Positions 34,203-45,817 of a DNA stretch of 64,000 nucleotides are shown one piece after another. The stretch lies in NCBI GenBank assembly GCA_954871525.1, contig OX940864.1, forward strand, positions 11,030,001 to 11,094,000. The letters run 5' to 3'. The translations under genes and the position numbers were made by a program. Positions within the stretch are counted from its first letter, which is position 1, and each line of letters starts with the position of its first letter. The notes under the pieces were generated by a model, which saw nothing but the letters and a program-made list of their open reading frames with translations, did not search any database and was not told the origin of the DNA. Origin of the DNA: Parietaria judaica (lineage: Eukaryota; Streptophyta; Magnoliopsida; Rosales; Urticaceae).

Positions 34203-37200
34203 ATGAGTTTGTTCTATCAATGTCTTCTTTTGATATTTGTGATTATATGGAACTCTCAATCGGGGAATTCCCAGCTCCAAGATCAGGCCACATTGCTCGC
34301 CATCAATAAGGAGCTTTCGGTTCCGGGTTGGGGCGCCGGCAACCCGGACTTCTGCGCCTGGCCCGGGGTTTACTGCGGCTTGAACCGGACGGTCGTGAAG
34401 CTTGATCTCGCCCGCCAGGAGCTGCGAGGTAACGCGTCTCTGTTCTCCGAGCTCCGAGCCCTGCGGTGGCTGGACTTGTCGTTTAACGGCTTCCGCGGCC
34501 CGATTCCGTCGGCCTTCGGAAGCTTGGACGAGCTTGAGTTTCTTGATTTGTCGCTGAACAAGTTTGATGGGTTGATTCCTGTGGAGTTGGGGAATCTTAA
34601 ACACATTAAATCGTTGAATCTTTCGAACAATTATTTGGTGGGAGTGATTCCTGATGAACTCCAAACCCTAATTAGATTAGAGGAGCTTCATGTTTCTGGG
34701 AACAGATTGAATGGGACTATTCCAAGTTGGGTTGGGAATGTGACCAATCTGAGAGCTTTTGCGGCCTACGAGAACGAGTTAGAGGGCGAGATTCCCGGTA
34801 ATCTCGGCTCGGCTTCCGAGCTCGTGTTGCTGAATCTGCATTCGAACAGGCTCGAAGGGCTTATACCGAAGAGCGTTTTTGCTCGGGGAAAGCTTGAAGT
34901 CTTGATTCTCACGCAGAACGGATTGGGCGGTGATATTCCTGAGGAAATCGGGAACTGCACGGGGCTTTCGAGCGTGAGGATCGGGAATAACCGGCTTGTG
35001 GGCTCGGTTCCTCGAACGATTGGCAATATCAGTGGCCTGACATACTTTGAAGCGGACAGTAATAATCTCTCTGGCGAGATTGTTGCGGAGTTCGCTCGAT
35101 GCCCGAATTTGACCCTTCTCAATTTGGCTTCGAATGGGTTCGCTGGAGCGATCCCGAGTGAGCTCGGTCGGCTCATGAATCTGCAGGAGTTGATTCTTTC
35201 GGGGAACAGTTTGTTCGGAGAAATCCCGGAGTCGATCCTCGGGTGCAAGAATCTCAACAAGCTTGATCTCAGCAACAACCGGATCAATGGAACCGTGCCC
35301 GTTGATATATGTGGCATGTCGAGGCTTCAGTACTTGCTATTGGGTCAGAACTCGATCAGAGGCGAAATCCCGCATCAGATTGGAAGTTGCGGTAAACTGC
35401 TCGAGCTTCAAATGGGAAGTAATTACTTGACCGGCACGATCCCTTCCGAGATTGGTCACATCAAGAACTTGCAGATTGCGTTGAACCTGAGCTTCAATCA
35501 CCTTCACGGTCCTCTTCCCTCGGAGTTGGGTAAGCTCGATAAGCTCGTTTCTCTTGATGTCTCCAACAATCGGCTTTCGTGTGTGATCCCACCAGAGTTG
35601 AAAGGCATGTTGAGCTTGATCGAGGTGAATTTCTCGAACAATCTCTTCTCCGGGGCGATACCGATCTTTGTACCGTTTCAGAAGAGTCAGAATTCGAGTT
35701 TTGTTGGCAATAAAGGGCTCTGTGGAGAGCCATTGAGCTTTTTCTGTGCGGATTCATACGGTCCGGATCGCGAGAGCCGTCACAAGGTCTCATATCGGAT
35801 CGTTCTCGCTGTGATCGGCTCCGGTCTAACAGTTTTCATCTCGGTCACCATTGTTGTTCTGCTTTTTATGATGAGGGAGAAGCAGGAACGGACGGCCAAA
35901 GCTGCTGCAGGGATCGAAGAAGAAGTGGTGAATAACCATCCTCCGATAATAGCTGGAAATGTGTTCGTAGAGAATCTCCGACAGGCGATAGATCTCGAGG
36001 CGGTCGTGAAGGCGTCAATGAAGGAATCAAACAAGCTTATCAGCGGAACTTTCAGCTCGGTCTACAAAGCGGTGATGCCGTCCGGGCTCGTTCTGGCCGT
36101 GAAGAGGCTGAAATCGATGGACAGGACGATCATCCATCACCAGCACAAGATGATCAGAGAGCTCGAGAGGCTGAGCCGACTGTGCCACGATAATCTGGAG
36201 CGGCCGATCGGGTTCGTAATCTACGATGACGTCGCACTTTTGCTGCACGAGCACCTGCCGAACGGGACCTTAGCTCAGCTTCTCCACGAGTCGGCCAAAG
36301 AACCCGATTACGAGCCTGACTGGCCGACGAGACTATTGATCGCGATCGGAGTAGCGGAAGGGCTTGCTTTCCTCCACAGCGTGGCGATCATCCATCTCGA
36401 CATCTCGTCGATCAATGTCCTTCTGGACGCCAACAGTAGGCCCTTGATTTCGGAGATTGAGATCTCGAAGCTCTTGGATCCATCGCGAGGCACCGCCAGT
36501 ATTAGCGCCGTCGCGGGCTCCTTTGGCTACATTCCCCCAGGTAAGATCGTATCAATGATAATGTTTTTGTTACGTAGTCTAGAGATGAAATTGGTTTTGG
36601 AAATCGAATCTTTAGCATTTTTAATACTGGTACTGGCTTTTCGGGTTTCTTAGACTACAAACTAATTCCGGTTGGCTTGAAAACCGTTTTTTCCTTCTGT
36701 AACCAGTTGTCAAACTAGTAACAGTAAAAACCAAATTTTATGAGAACATTTATAACAGAGATAATTGCCGTAAAAATATTTAGAGTTATTCAAAACTGCG
36801 GCATATTCCAAAGTTTTCAATCCCGTTGAATAAATACAAAACGTGCATATTTTCGATTGATTTTGTCCCATTTGTCTCTGTTAACATCAAGTCTTTTACA
36901 TATGTGCCTTTCGTGTTTGAGAACTTTCATGTTTAATACTTCAATTAGGGGCGTGTACGAGTAAATGACTTAATGTTAGCAGGGACAAAACGGAACTAAT
37001 CGAAAATGCAACTTTCGGGAGTTTGGGTTCTTATTTAGTGCAATTTAAAGCTAGGAAATATACTCCACTATTTTGAATAAATTTAACTTTTAAGTACTTT
37101 TGGCGTAGTTATCCAAATATAATACAAAAACAAATTCTTATATCGAGGCTAAGTAAGTGGTAGAACGGGTATCGGTTCTCTCACATGTTACCGGTTTTCT

Positions 37201-37625
37201 GGAGTAAAAGTCAGATTTCCTTTGTAACTGATTTCCGGCATAAAAGTTTCACCCCTACCGAATTATATCCTAACCGATTCCCTGACATGTTTTTCACAGA
37301 ATATGCGTACACCATGCAAGTGACGTCCCCCGGAAACGTCTACAGCTATGGCGTGGTGCTGCTGGAGATTCTCACAACGAGATTACCGGTGGACGATGCC
37401 TTCGGCGAAGGCGTTGATCTAGTGAAATGGGTCCACACTGCCCCCATGAGAGGCGAAACACCGGAGCAGATCCTCGACGCGAAGCTGAGCACCGTCTCGT
37501 TTGGGTGGCGGAAGGAGATGCTCGCGGCGCTCAAGGTCGCGCTGCTCTGCACCGACGCAACGTCGGCTAAGAGGCCGAAGATGAAGCAGGTCGTCGAGAT
37601 GCTTCGAGAGATAATGCAGAACTGA
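34203..37625 (+). CDS. PXC3: LRR receptor-like (pseudo)kinase, PXC3 type, two exons
   Basis: Exons 34203-36540 and 37300-37625 join through a GT-AG intron inside the codon for the PPE glutamate, giving 887 residues. Arabidopsis PXC3 (At2g41820) is about 890. The order is a signal peptide (residues 1 to about 26, MSLFYQCLLLIFVIIW), an N-cap with CAWPGVYC, roughly 19-20 plant extracellular LRRs (about 60-510), a membrane segment (533-558) and a kinase domain (about 606-880). The ATG was chosen because it opens the signal peptide; the frame upstream to 33960 has no such signal. The catalytic loop reads HLDISSINVLL (H731) in place of HRD, and DFG is replaced by SEI, so phosphotransfer is doubtful although AVKRLK keeps the lysine. 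PXC proteins are linked to vascular development. Single copy here, apparently intact. Confidence 0.93.
36541..37299. other. Intron of the PXC3-type gene
   Basis: Donor GTAAGATC at 36541 and acceptor TTTTCACAG ending at 37299. The 759-base intron is AT-rich and has ACCGGTT-type words near both ends (36665-36690 and 37170-37260), perhaps a worn transposon. Confidence 0.85.
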
Positions 37626-38882
37626 TTGGATTGTGTAAAGCAGTAGTCGGGGTCGAAAAGCTCCGACGACGGATTGTGATCATTCGGCGAGTTATTGATT
37701 TTGAATTATCAAAAATCATGAAAATGTAAACGAAGTCACAAAAGATATGATGATTTTGAATTATTACGATTACACCAAATTACGGTAAATTACGTTCAAG
37801 TGAACATGGCCTAAGTATAAGTTTTTGGAACTCGCTATAGGTAAAAAAAAAAAAATAGGGATGGTTAACAACGGTATAAGTAGTTAATATTTTATCGTGG
37901 TGATATTAATAAATTTAATTTTTGAATCACGATTAAATTTTCCAATATTCACTATTTTTGCTTATCTTCAACATTTTGTCCACCTTTTCAATGGGATTTA
38001 CTGTTAAAGTTTGGACACACAGATAAATTTTTATAGAGAAGGATAATAGTGGATATTAAAATCTTGGATCATAAAAAAAAAAAAAAGTTTTTTGCCGCAC
38101 GAAAAAAACATTGATACTTATGCCGCTCTTAGTCCAAATAAGGAAAGGGGGAAGTAAAAACGACAAGATTAGTGACTTACAGTAAAAGTAGATGTGTAGA
38201 CCACTGGGAAGAAAACGACAGTGTAAATGTGTACACGGCAATCATAGTGGAAGAGTTTATTAACTAAACATGAAAACGACAGCTGGCACATAATTGCAAC
38301 AAAAACGACAGTAATGAAAATCAACAGTATGATTATGAGCTAGTTTTATTCTCTCTGATCTCTCTATATATATAAGAGCAGAATTTCATATAAGCTTTAA
38401 ATATCGTCCTAATTAGTAAACGAATTAATTTAGACTTTAAGACATTCTAGAAAGAAAAAAAAATATTGGAACAAGAAATTCACGGAGAAAAAAAAAATAA
38501 TAAAAAAAGGACGAGAAAATCTGCAAAATATTGACAGTAAACGAGTTCTGTTTGGCATAATAATTATATAAACTGTATCAAATAATGAGAAAATCTGAAA
38601 TAGTAAATTGTATTAAAAACAATGTCCCTAGAGTTTGCTCATGATTTCCACTTCAACATCTGCTCATTTGGTACTAAAAAATAAAATCAATATATATATA
38701 TATATATTATAAAATCAATATATATTATGTGAGAGAAAAATATTATTGTTTTGTCCGATTAAAATAAAGAATAAGTATTTTAGATTAATATTTTAAATAC
38801 TTTAGTATTTGTGCCACAAACCATATATATATTATATGTGGAATGTGGTCGTGGATGGATAGGAATGAGTTATATATATATA
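37626..38882. other. 3' region of the PXC3-type gene and AT-rich spacer
   Basis: No further gene. 38095-38330 contains repeated AAAACGACA words. These resemble the longer series at 48217-48630, including a shared CGACAAGATTAGTGACTTA-like segment. A (TA)n tract lies at 38690-38706. Confidence 0.5.
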
Positions 38883-39853
38883 GGGTAAACTGCGGCTAAT
38901 GTACCCAATGTTTGATTTTCTGCGGATTATGTACCCAATGTTTATTTTTGGCGGCTAATGTACTCAATGTTTGATCTGTTAGATATTTTTGGGTTTTCCG
39001 TCAGTTGACCGTTAGAGAGTTATATGTACACTTTTCGTATTTTTGACATAACTCACTCATTTTTTGTCCAAATTTTATGCACGACCTATGGTTGGAAAGA
39101 TAAGAGATAGATCTACAACTTTAATGTTTTAAGTTTTGTAAAATCAGTTTTAAAAAAATACGAAATTTCAAGTACAACGTAAAACTGGACATTAGTTTAA
39201 TGCAAAATATTTGTTTCGAGCAAATTTTAATATACTTAATGACTTTTTATGATGAAACGTAAAACTAAAAAGTTGTAGATAAACTTTTTATCTTTCCAAC
39301 GGTTGTTTATTTATAAATTTTGGACAAAAAATGAGTGAGTTATGCCAAAAATATAAAATATGTGATGTGAAATAATATTTCATATTTTTGGCATAACTCA
39401 CTCGTTTTTTGTCCAAAATTTATAAATAAACAACCGTTGGAAAGATAAAAAGTTTATCTACAACCTTTTAGTTTTACGTTTCATCATAAAAAGTCATTAA
39501 GTATATTAAAATTTGCTCGAAACAAATATTTTGCATTAAACTAATGTCCAGTTTTACGTTGTACTTGAAATTTCGTATTTTTTTTAAACTGATTTTACAA
39601 AACTTAAAACATTAAAGTTGTAGATCTATCTCTTATCTTTCCAACCATAGGTCGTGCATAAAATTTGGACAAAAAATGAGTGAGTTATGTCAAAAATACG
39701 AAAAGTGTACATATAACTCTCTAACGGTCAACTGACGGAAAACCCAAAAATATCTAACGGATCAAACATTGAGTACATTAGCCGCCAAAAATAAACATTG
39801 GGTACATAATCCGCAGAAAATCAAACATTGGGTACATTAGCCGCAGTTTACCC
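38883..39853. mobile_element. 971-bp near-perfect palindrome (foldback/MITE-like element)
   Basis: Two arms of about 480 bases are inverted copies with only about five differences by eye, around a centre of some 15 bases near 39361-39375. Each tip starts GGGTAAACTGCGGC and carries three tandem units of about 30 bases (GCGGCTAATGTACCCAATGT and variants). Within each arm a second, older inverted repeat is visible: CATAACTCACTCATTTTTTG near 39053 pairs with its complement near 39330, with lower identity. No ORF of note. No clear target duplication, because the left flank is (TA)n. Confidence 0.85.
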
Positions 39854-40418
39854 AATAAATATAACTGTTATTAATTTATGAGTGATTGTGGAATTTGCTT
39901 AGTCAGGTTTGTCTTTTGTCAGTCTGGTCGGCGCCCATCTCTAATTAATTATTATTAATCCTAGTTTTTCTTCCATCATTATCTTTTCATTTTGTTAATA
40001 TTGAGATTAGCCTTACATTACCGGTGATAGTTGCTTAGCTGGAAGATTCTTTTTTATTTTTTCTGTTTATCGATAAATTTCTAGTTTGCCCATATTGGGT
40101 CTTCGGTAATTATATTATTAGTTTTTGAGGAAGTAAGAATGGTTTTTTACTGCTTTTTATTTTTAACAGTCTAAAAACCGAAAAAAGTGCAATTTTCGAT
40201 ATTTATGGCTTACGGTTCGAGAACCGAACCGAAGACCCGACTATCGACCCTATTAACAGAAGGTGGAAATGAATGTACGTAGGATCCTGGAGAAGTAGGT
40301 GGATACGCGTCATGGATAATAAATATCGAAATGAGAATAGTGACAACGACCCTGGTCAAGCATTTTTCATATTTTACTCTATAATGTTACGTGTATTTCA
40401 ACCACCTTCTCTTCTTCC
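39854..40418. other. Promoter-side spacer upstream of the first CNL
   Basis: AT-rich with GAACCGAACCGAAGACCCG-like words at about 40060-40255 that look like worn transposon ends. No ORF. The spacer must hold the promoter of the gene at 40484. Confidence 0.45.
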
Positions 40419-40424
40419 TTGACC
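40419..40424 (+). promoter_or_regulatory. W-box core (TTGACC) before CNL 1
   Basis: TTGACC lies 60 bases upstream of the ATG. TTGAC(C/T) is the WRKY-binding core. The same core occurs 24-63 bases before the other CNL starts in the cluster. A six-base motif can occur by chance and may lie in the leader. Confidence 0.3.
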
Positions 40425-40483
40425 GTTTCGGAAAGCTTCTGTGGAATCACATTGAGAGTGAGAGTGTCCACGTGAGAGTAACA

Positions 40484-43400
40484 ATGGCAGGTGAATTGAT
40501 TGGTGGAGCTTTCATCTCTGGCGCAATCCAGCTTCTCCTCGAGAAGATTGCTTCTCCAGAGGTTGTCACTTACTTGCTCGGAAACAAGGACTCCGATTTC
40601 GAAGCCCTCCTCAAGCGACTGAGGACGGCGGTGAGCTCTCTCACCGGGGTGATCGACGACGCGGAGCAGAGGCAGATCAGGGACGACCCCCGCGTGGAGA
40701 GGTGGCTCGACGACGTCCAGGAAGCGCTGTTCGACGCCGAGGACTTGCTTGACGACATCGAAGCTGACGCGTTGCAGCTCAAACGGAGAGGAGAGTTGAT
40801 CACCGGCTCGAGCCAGGTACGTGAAGCCAAGAGGCAAAAGATATTTGACATGTTTTCTTGGTCTAGCAAGTCGAATGAAAGCAAGAGGGAGGTTAAGATG
40901 AAGAAGATTCTGGCTCGGTTGGAGGAGATTGTGAAGCAGAAGGAGATACTCGGCCTCAGAGAGAATCTTGCCGCGGAGAAACAGTGGCAGAGGCCGCCTT
41001 CGACGTCTCTGCTCGAAGAATGTCTTGTCTACGGACGGGACGCGGACAAGGAGGCCTTGATCGAATTGTTGGTGTCGGATGATAATTTCTACGGCAAGAG
41101 GATAAGCGTGGTTCCGGTTGTGGGCATGGCAGGGGTCGGAAAGACGACTCTTGCTCAGGTCGTCTTTAATCATCCTCGAGTCCAGGAGCATTTCGATCTC
41201 AAGTTCTGGGTTTGCATCTCCGAGAGCTACGACGGCTTGAGGGTGACAAAAACAGTCCTCCGGTTAGTTTCCGACGTCCTTCCTTGTGATACGGATGTAG
41301 ACCTGAATTCACTTCAAGTTAAGTTGAGAGATAGCTTAGCGGGAAAGAAGTTCTTGATTGTGTTTGATGATTTTTGGAATGACAAGTACAATGATTGGGA
41401 AGTCATGAGGATTCCCTTTCACGAAGGAGCTCGCGGAAGCAAGATAATTGTGACCACGAGGAGCGAAGAGGTTGCGCGCATCACGGGCAATTCCACTGTT
41501 CCGACGCAACGCCTCGACGTATTGACAGAAGAGGCTTCATGGCAACTATTTTCAAAGCAGGCATTCGGTGGCTTTACGAATAAAAATGCGGAATTGGCAA
41601 GAATTGGCAGAGAAATTCTAAAGAAATGCAGAGGTTTGCCGTTGGCTGTGAAAACGCTCGGGGGTCTCTTGCATTCGAAGTTGGATATCGATCACTGGGA
41701 AGGAATTCTGACAAGTGAGATATGGGAGCTAACAAATAATCAGAGTGCCATTATTCCGGCTTTGAGGTTGAGTTACCATTATCTTCCCTCGCACTTAAAG
41801 CGATGCTTCACTTACTGTGCAATTTTCCCCAAAAACTACGAGTTTGACAAAGAAGAATTGATCTTACTCTGGATGGCGCAAAATCTTTTGGAGCAACCGA
41901 AAGGGAATAAGAGACCAGAAGAAGTAGGCAACCAATATTTCAACCAATTAGTATCCATGTCATTCTTTCGAACATCAGAAAGGAATCACAACCGATTTGT
42001 TATGCATGATCTCATTGTCGATTTGGCCACTTTTGTTTCTCGTAAGTACACCTTTCGGCTGGAGAACAGACGCTCGGGAGATATTCTAATGAAGGCGACA
42101 ACACGACATCTTTCTTGCATTGGGAATCAAGATATATTCAACTCCGTTCCCAATGAAACCCGATTGCAAACTTTTTTGCTACTTAACTTTCGTTTCCGAG
42201 GTCCTCCTAGAGTTTCCAAAACAGCAATACGCGAGTTCTTTTTGAAGTTGAAGTACTTGAGAGCATTATCTCTATCCCGTCATTGTTACGAATGCAGAGA
42301 TCTGGTTGATTCTGTTTGTGGACTAAAGAATCTTCGTTTCCTGAATCTTTCTTACACTTCGATTAAGAGCTTGCCCGATTCTTTATGCACGTTGTACAGT
42401 CTACAAACTCTGAAGTTGGCAGGCTGTGATCGCGTCAGTAAGCTGCCCGAAAAGTTCCATCATCTCGTAAATTTAAGATACCTCGACGCCTCTTATACGG
42501 GACTCAAAGAATTGCCTGATACTTTTTGCCTTCTGTCTAATTTACAAAAGCTGATCTTAAACTTCTGCCTGGAACTCAGAAAGCTACCAGAAGGGTTTCA
42601 TCGCCTCGTTAACTTGCGGTATATCAACATCGAAGGAAGCAGATTGAAGGAAATGCCTACACAGATAAGCAAATTGAAATTGCTCGAGACGTTGAGTAGT
42701 TTTGTTGTGGGAAACGATGTAGGCGCCAACATACGGGAATTAGGGAATCTCTCAAATCTGAGAGGAGCATTGTGCATCAAGAATATACACAATGTGGTAA
42801 AACCAGATGACGCATTTGAGGCTAAACTGAGAGAAAAGAAGTACCTCAATAGGCTAAAGTTCGAAGGCGCTTTCCGAGAAAGAAATGATCCGATGCGAGA
42901 ATTGGGAGTAGTTGACAATCTAGTGCTTCATACAAGCCTGATAAAGCTCGAGATCCGTTACTATGGAGGTGCCAGATTCCCAGAATGGCTCGGCCATCAA
43001 TCGTTTTTCAACGTAGAGGATGTATATCTCTCCCATTGTAATTCCTGCGGGACTTTGCCCCCACTTGGACAGCTGCCATCTCTGAAAACGCTCCGGATTG
43101 AACTATTTAATTCGGTGGTAAGCGTGGGTCCTGAGTTTTACGGAACGAGTTCTTCGATGCTTACCAAGCCATTTCGGTCTCTGGAAGTACTGAGCTTCAA
43201 TGGCATGCCAAATTGGGAACGGTGGTTTATACCAGATAAATGCGGTGAAGCATTTCAAAAACTAACGAAACTGGCTTTCAAAGATTGCGAAAAACTCGAA
43301 GCAGAATTGCCGCGCTTCCTTCCATCGCTAACAGAACTTTCGATCTCTTCATGTAAGAAGCTCGTTTCATCGCTCCCAACAATGCTGAAACTTACTAAAC

Positions 43401-44431
43401 TAGCACTTCACGAGTGTTCCGAGAGCATCATCAGATCCATGGAAGAAGCACTTGAATCTTTCAGCTCTCTCCAAAGCCTAGCAGTTACAGGGAACTCTCA
43501 CTCGGTGGGCTTTCGACATCTTTCTCCGGCTCTGCAAGTGTTGAGCATTTCTAGTTACAACGGCTTTGAACTTCAGTTTCAGCGGCAATCACATGATTCC
43601 CTCGTAGAGCTTTCGTTAGAATCTCTCGACGGCTTTCTTAGACCATTCTTTGCATCGGATTTCTCTGAAAGTTTCCGGATTCTGGAATCTCTATCGCCAT
43701 CTTCAAGCGGGCAACTGTGTGAAGGCCTAATATGTCTGCATATAACGAGCTCTCCCAATTTCGTATTGTTTCCCAATATTCGAATTCTCAAAATCAAAGG
43801 TTGTAAGAATCTGGAATTTCTATTGCGTGAAGGTCTCTTATCGCTCTCTACTCTGCAGATTGTTAACTGCCCCGATAAGACGTTGTTCTCAAGTCCAAAG
43901 TCCCTTCCGAATCTGACTTGTCTTACTGTGAGAAACTGCACGGAACTGAAGTTTCTTCCAGAAAATATGCAGAAGCTCTTCCCTGTTTTGAACTCTCTAA
44001 ATATCGCTGACTGTAATGAGTTAGTGTCGTTTCCTACAAATGGCCTGCCTTCAAGTCTGCATTTTCTGACCATCAAAAACTGCGATAAGCTAGTCGCCTC
44101 CCGGGGAAACTGGAAACTGCAGAGCACGCTTCACAAGCTTACAAGATTTACGATATCGGGGTACCAACTTGAAGATATGGAGACTTTTCCGGAACAAGGT
44201 TTGCTTCCTACCGAAGTCACTCAACTTTCGATATCTGCTATCAAAGGCCTTAAAAGCATCAATGACAACGAGCTTCAGAAGCTCGCCTCGTTGGCACGGC
44301 TGACCGTCTCCAAGTGCCCGAACTTGGTGACGATGATCGAAGAGAAACTTCCAAGCTCTCTTGAATATCTGAGGATCCATAGATGCCCTTTGCTCCAAGA
44401 CAACTCTGAGAGAGTAACAGAGGATCGTTAG
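40484..44431 (+). CDS. CC-NB-ARC-LRR disease-resistance protein, RPP13-like 1 type (CNL 1)
   Basis: Single exon, 1315 residues, beginning MAGELIGGAFISGAIQ like its cluster relatives; the frame upstream to 40391 is not conserved. The N-terminal coiled coil (about 1-180) includes WLDDVQEALFDAEDLLDDIE. NB-ARC spans about 190-490 with P-loop GMAGVGKTT at 214-222, RNBS-A FDLKFWVCIS, RNBS-B GSKIIVTTR, GLPL as KCRGLPLAVKTLGG, RNBS-D CFTYCAIFP and MHD at 507-509. The rest is irregular LRRs, including GTLPPLGQLPSLKTLRI. Kinase-2 reads LIVFDDFW instead of the usual LIVLDDVW. CNLs sense pathogen effectors inside the cell and trigger defence. First of three large plus-strand CNLs. It looks intact; a hAT element sits 188 bases past the stop. 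Confidence 0.93.
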   Translation: MAGELIGGAFISGAIQLLLEKIASPEVVTYLLGNKDSDFEALLKRLRTAVSSLTGVIDDAEQRQIRDDPRVERWLDDVQEALFDAEDLLDDIEADALQLKRRGELITGSSQVREAKRQKIFDMFSWSSKSNESKREVKMKKILARLEEIVKQKEILGLRENLAAEKQWQRPPSTSLLEECLVYGRDADKEALIELLVSDDNFYGKRISVVPVVGMAGVGKTTLAQVVFNHPRVQEHFDLKFWVCISESYDGLRVTKTVLRLVSDVLPCDTDVDLNSLQVKLRDSLAGKKFLIVFDDFWNDKYNDWEVMRIPFHEGARGSKIIVTTRSEEVARITGNSTVPTQRLDVLTEEASWQLFSKQAFGGFTNKNAELARIGREILKKCRGLPLAVKTLGGLLHSKLDIDHWEGILTSEIWELTNNQSAIIPALRLSYHYLPSHLKRCFTYCAIFPKNYEFDKEELILLWMAQNLLEQPKGNKRPEEVGNQYFNQLVSMSFFRTSERNHNRFVMHDLIVDLATFVSRKYTFRLENRRSGDILMKATTRHLSCIGNQDIFNSVPNETRLQTFLLLNFRFRGPPRVSKTAIREFFLKLKYLRALSLSRHCYECRDLVDSVCGLKNLRFLNLSYTSIKSLPDSLCTLYSLQTLKLAGCDRVSKLPEKFHHLVNLRYLDASYTGLKELPDTFCLLSNLQKLILNFCLELRKLPEGFHRLVNLRYINIEGSRLKEMPTQISKLKLLETLSSFVVGNDVGANIRELGNLSNLRGALCIKNIHNVVKPDDAFEAKLREKKYLNRLKFEGAFRERNDPMRELGVVDNLVLHTSLIKLEIRYYGGARFPEWLGHQSFFNVEDVYLSHCNSCGTLPPLGQLPSLKTLRIELFNSVVSVGPEFYGTSSSMLTKPFRSLEVLSFNGMPNWERWFIPDKCGEAFQKLTKLAFKDCEKLEAELPRFLPSLTELSISSCKKLVSSLPTMLKLTKLALHECSESIIRSMEEALESFSSLQSLAVTGNSHSVGFRHLSPALQVLSISSYNGFELQFQRQSHDSLVELSLESLDGFLRPFFASDFSESFRILESLSPSSSGQLCEGLICLHITSSPNFVLFPNIRILKIKGCKNLEFLLREGLLSLSTLQIVNCPDKTLFSSPKSLPNLTCLTVRNCTELKFLPENMQKLFPVLNSLNIADCNELVSFPTNGLPSSLHFLTIKNCDKLVASRGNWKLQSTLHKLTRFTISGYQLEDMETFPEQGLLPTEVTQLSISAIKGLKSINDNELQKLASLARLTVSKCPNLVTMIEEKLPSSLEYLRIHRCPLLQDNSERVTEDR

Positions 44432-44618
44432 GTAGATACTTTTCTTTCTGTGTTTCGCCTTTGAAAATTATTATTTTTTACTCTCTGACACTTCTCAAAA
44501 TGTAAAATCTTAAGTTAAATCTTCTCCTCTTTTACATTTCAAAGATTTATCGCAGACATGTACGAGGAAAATTCAAATTCAAGGAAAATGGAGCACTGCA
44601 AGAGCTTGAACACCCAAC

Positions 44619-45817
44619 CAGTGGCGAAGCCACTTGAGCCCATGTGGGGACAGTGGCCCCCACTTGACTCACCCAAAATACATCATTAACTCATATTTTT
44701 CCCCTGCTTAGATTTTTTTTTAATTATTTTTTTAGTGTCATTTGACTCTCCACCCTTACTCGGTGATGCCGAACAAATAGGTGTGGATTTGTTTCCATAT
44801 TATTCTACCTATTTTATCTAATGCAGTTTGCTATTTGACTACGTACGTATCATTAGTTTTTCTTTTATTTTTATTTTCTATGTATTTGAATCAGTTTTTT
44901 AAGGTAAATAAAAATAATAAAACAATTTTTGCTTGAAAACGTTTTCTCTTTGTTTATATTCCCTACATCACTGAGTTTAGCCATCGATTCTTACAGTCTC
45001 GCCTCTCCTCATTTTCTTCGATAGTTTGTGGTCGCCATTCAATATTTGCTCCTCTGCTCTTTGTTTCTTCGTCACTCTCGGTTAGTCGTCGCCTCTCATC
45101 TCGTCCAACCAGTCACCATCGAATCTCAGTCACCGTCTGGCAGGCATCGACGTCAATGATTCGTGGTCGCCAAGCGAGGCTGTTTGATTCTGTTTTTTCT
45201 GATCGTAATTTTCTAAACCCTAAAAATGTAATCGAAATAAAAATGAAAAAGTATGTGTCTAATGTTCTTAATTTTTAATAATGTTCTTAATTGTTAATAA
45301 TCAGATTCTTTGTAAAAGTTACACATAATCAATGTGAAAATGATAGTCTGTGTTTACTGATTTGTAAAACTATTTATCACTCACTGATTCTTCGTTGTAA
45401 AGTTATTCATCACTAATTCGATGTTATTCTTTGAAAATAATCAAATTAAATATTGTTTTACTTTCTATTTTCGACATACCGACGCAAGGAGTTTTGCATC
45501 TTTGGGTCCGAGTTCCCACTCTACCTGTCGAATTGGATACGTGTTTTGTGGATCTGGGTTAACTTTTTGGATAGTTGTAGATTATATTGATTGGTTAAAT
45601 GTTTTACTTTTAATTGTTGATTGTTAGTATTTTGTGTTTTAATATTAGTTGAAAATTGACGTCAATGACGGGACTGTCTTGATTCATTTTAAGAACATGA
45701 AAACTCGTAACAATTGTATTGCAATATATGTTTCATATTTTAATATTGTATCTTATTTTCAAATTTGTGGTATATTAATTTTTGCCCCCCCTCCGATAAT
45801 TCCTGGCTTCGCCCCTG
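44619..45817. mobile_element. hAT-type non-autonomous element, 1199 bp, behind CNL 1
   Basis: Inverted ends CAGTGGCGAAGCCA and, reverse complemented, CAGGGGCGAAGCCA (13 of 14). Perfect 8-bp target duplication CACCCAAC at 44611-44618 and 45818-45825. A CT-rich, TCGTC/TCTCGCC-containing patch at 44995-45180 looks like leader DNA. The rest is AT-rich. No transposase. It sits in the probable 3' untranslated or flanking part of CNL 1. Confidence 0.92.

Noticed and set aside
40391..40483. Upstream in-frame start for CNL 1
   Set aside because: The 31 extra residues are absent from the related CNL starts; MAGELIGGAFISGAI matches CNL 2 directly.
43579..44127. Long antisense ORFs within the CNL genes
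   Set aside because: Shadows of the plus-strand coding sequence; no domain and no conservation in the paralogues.
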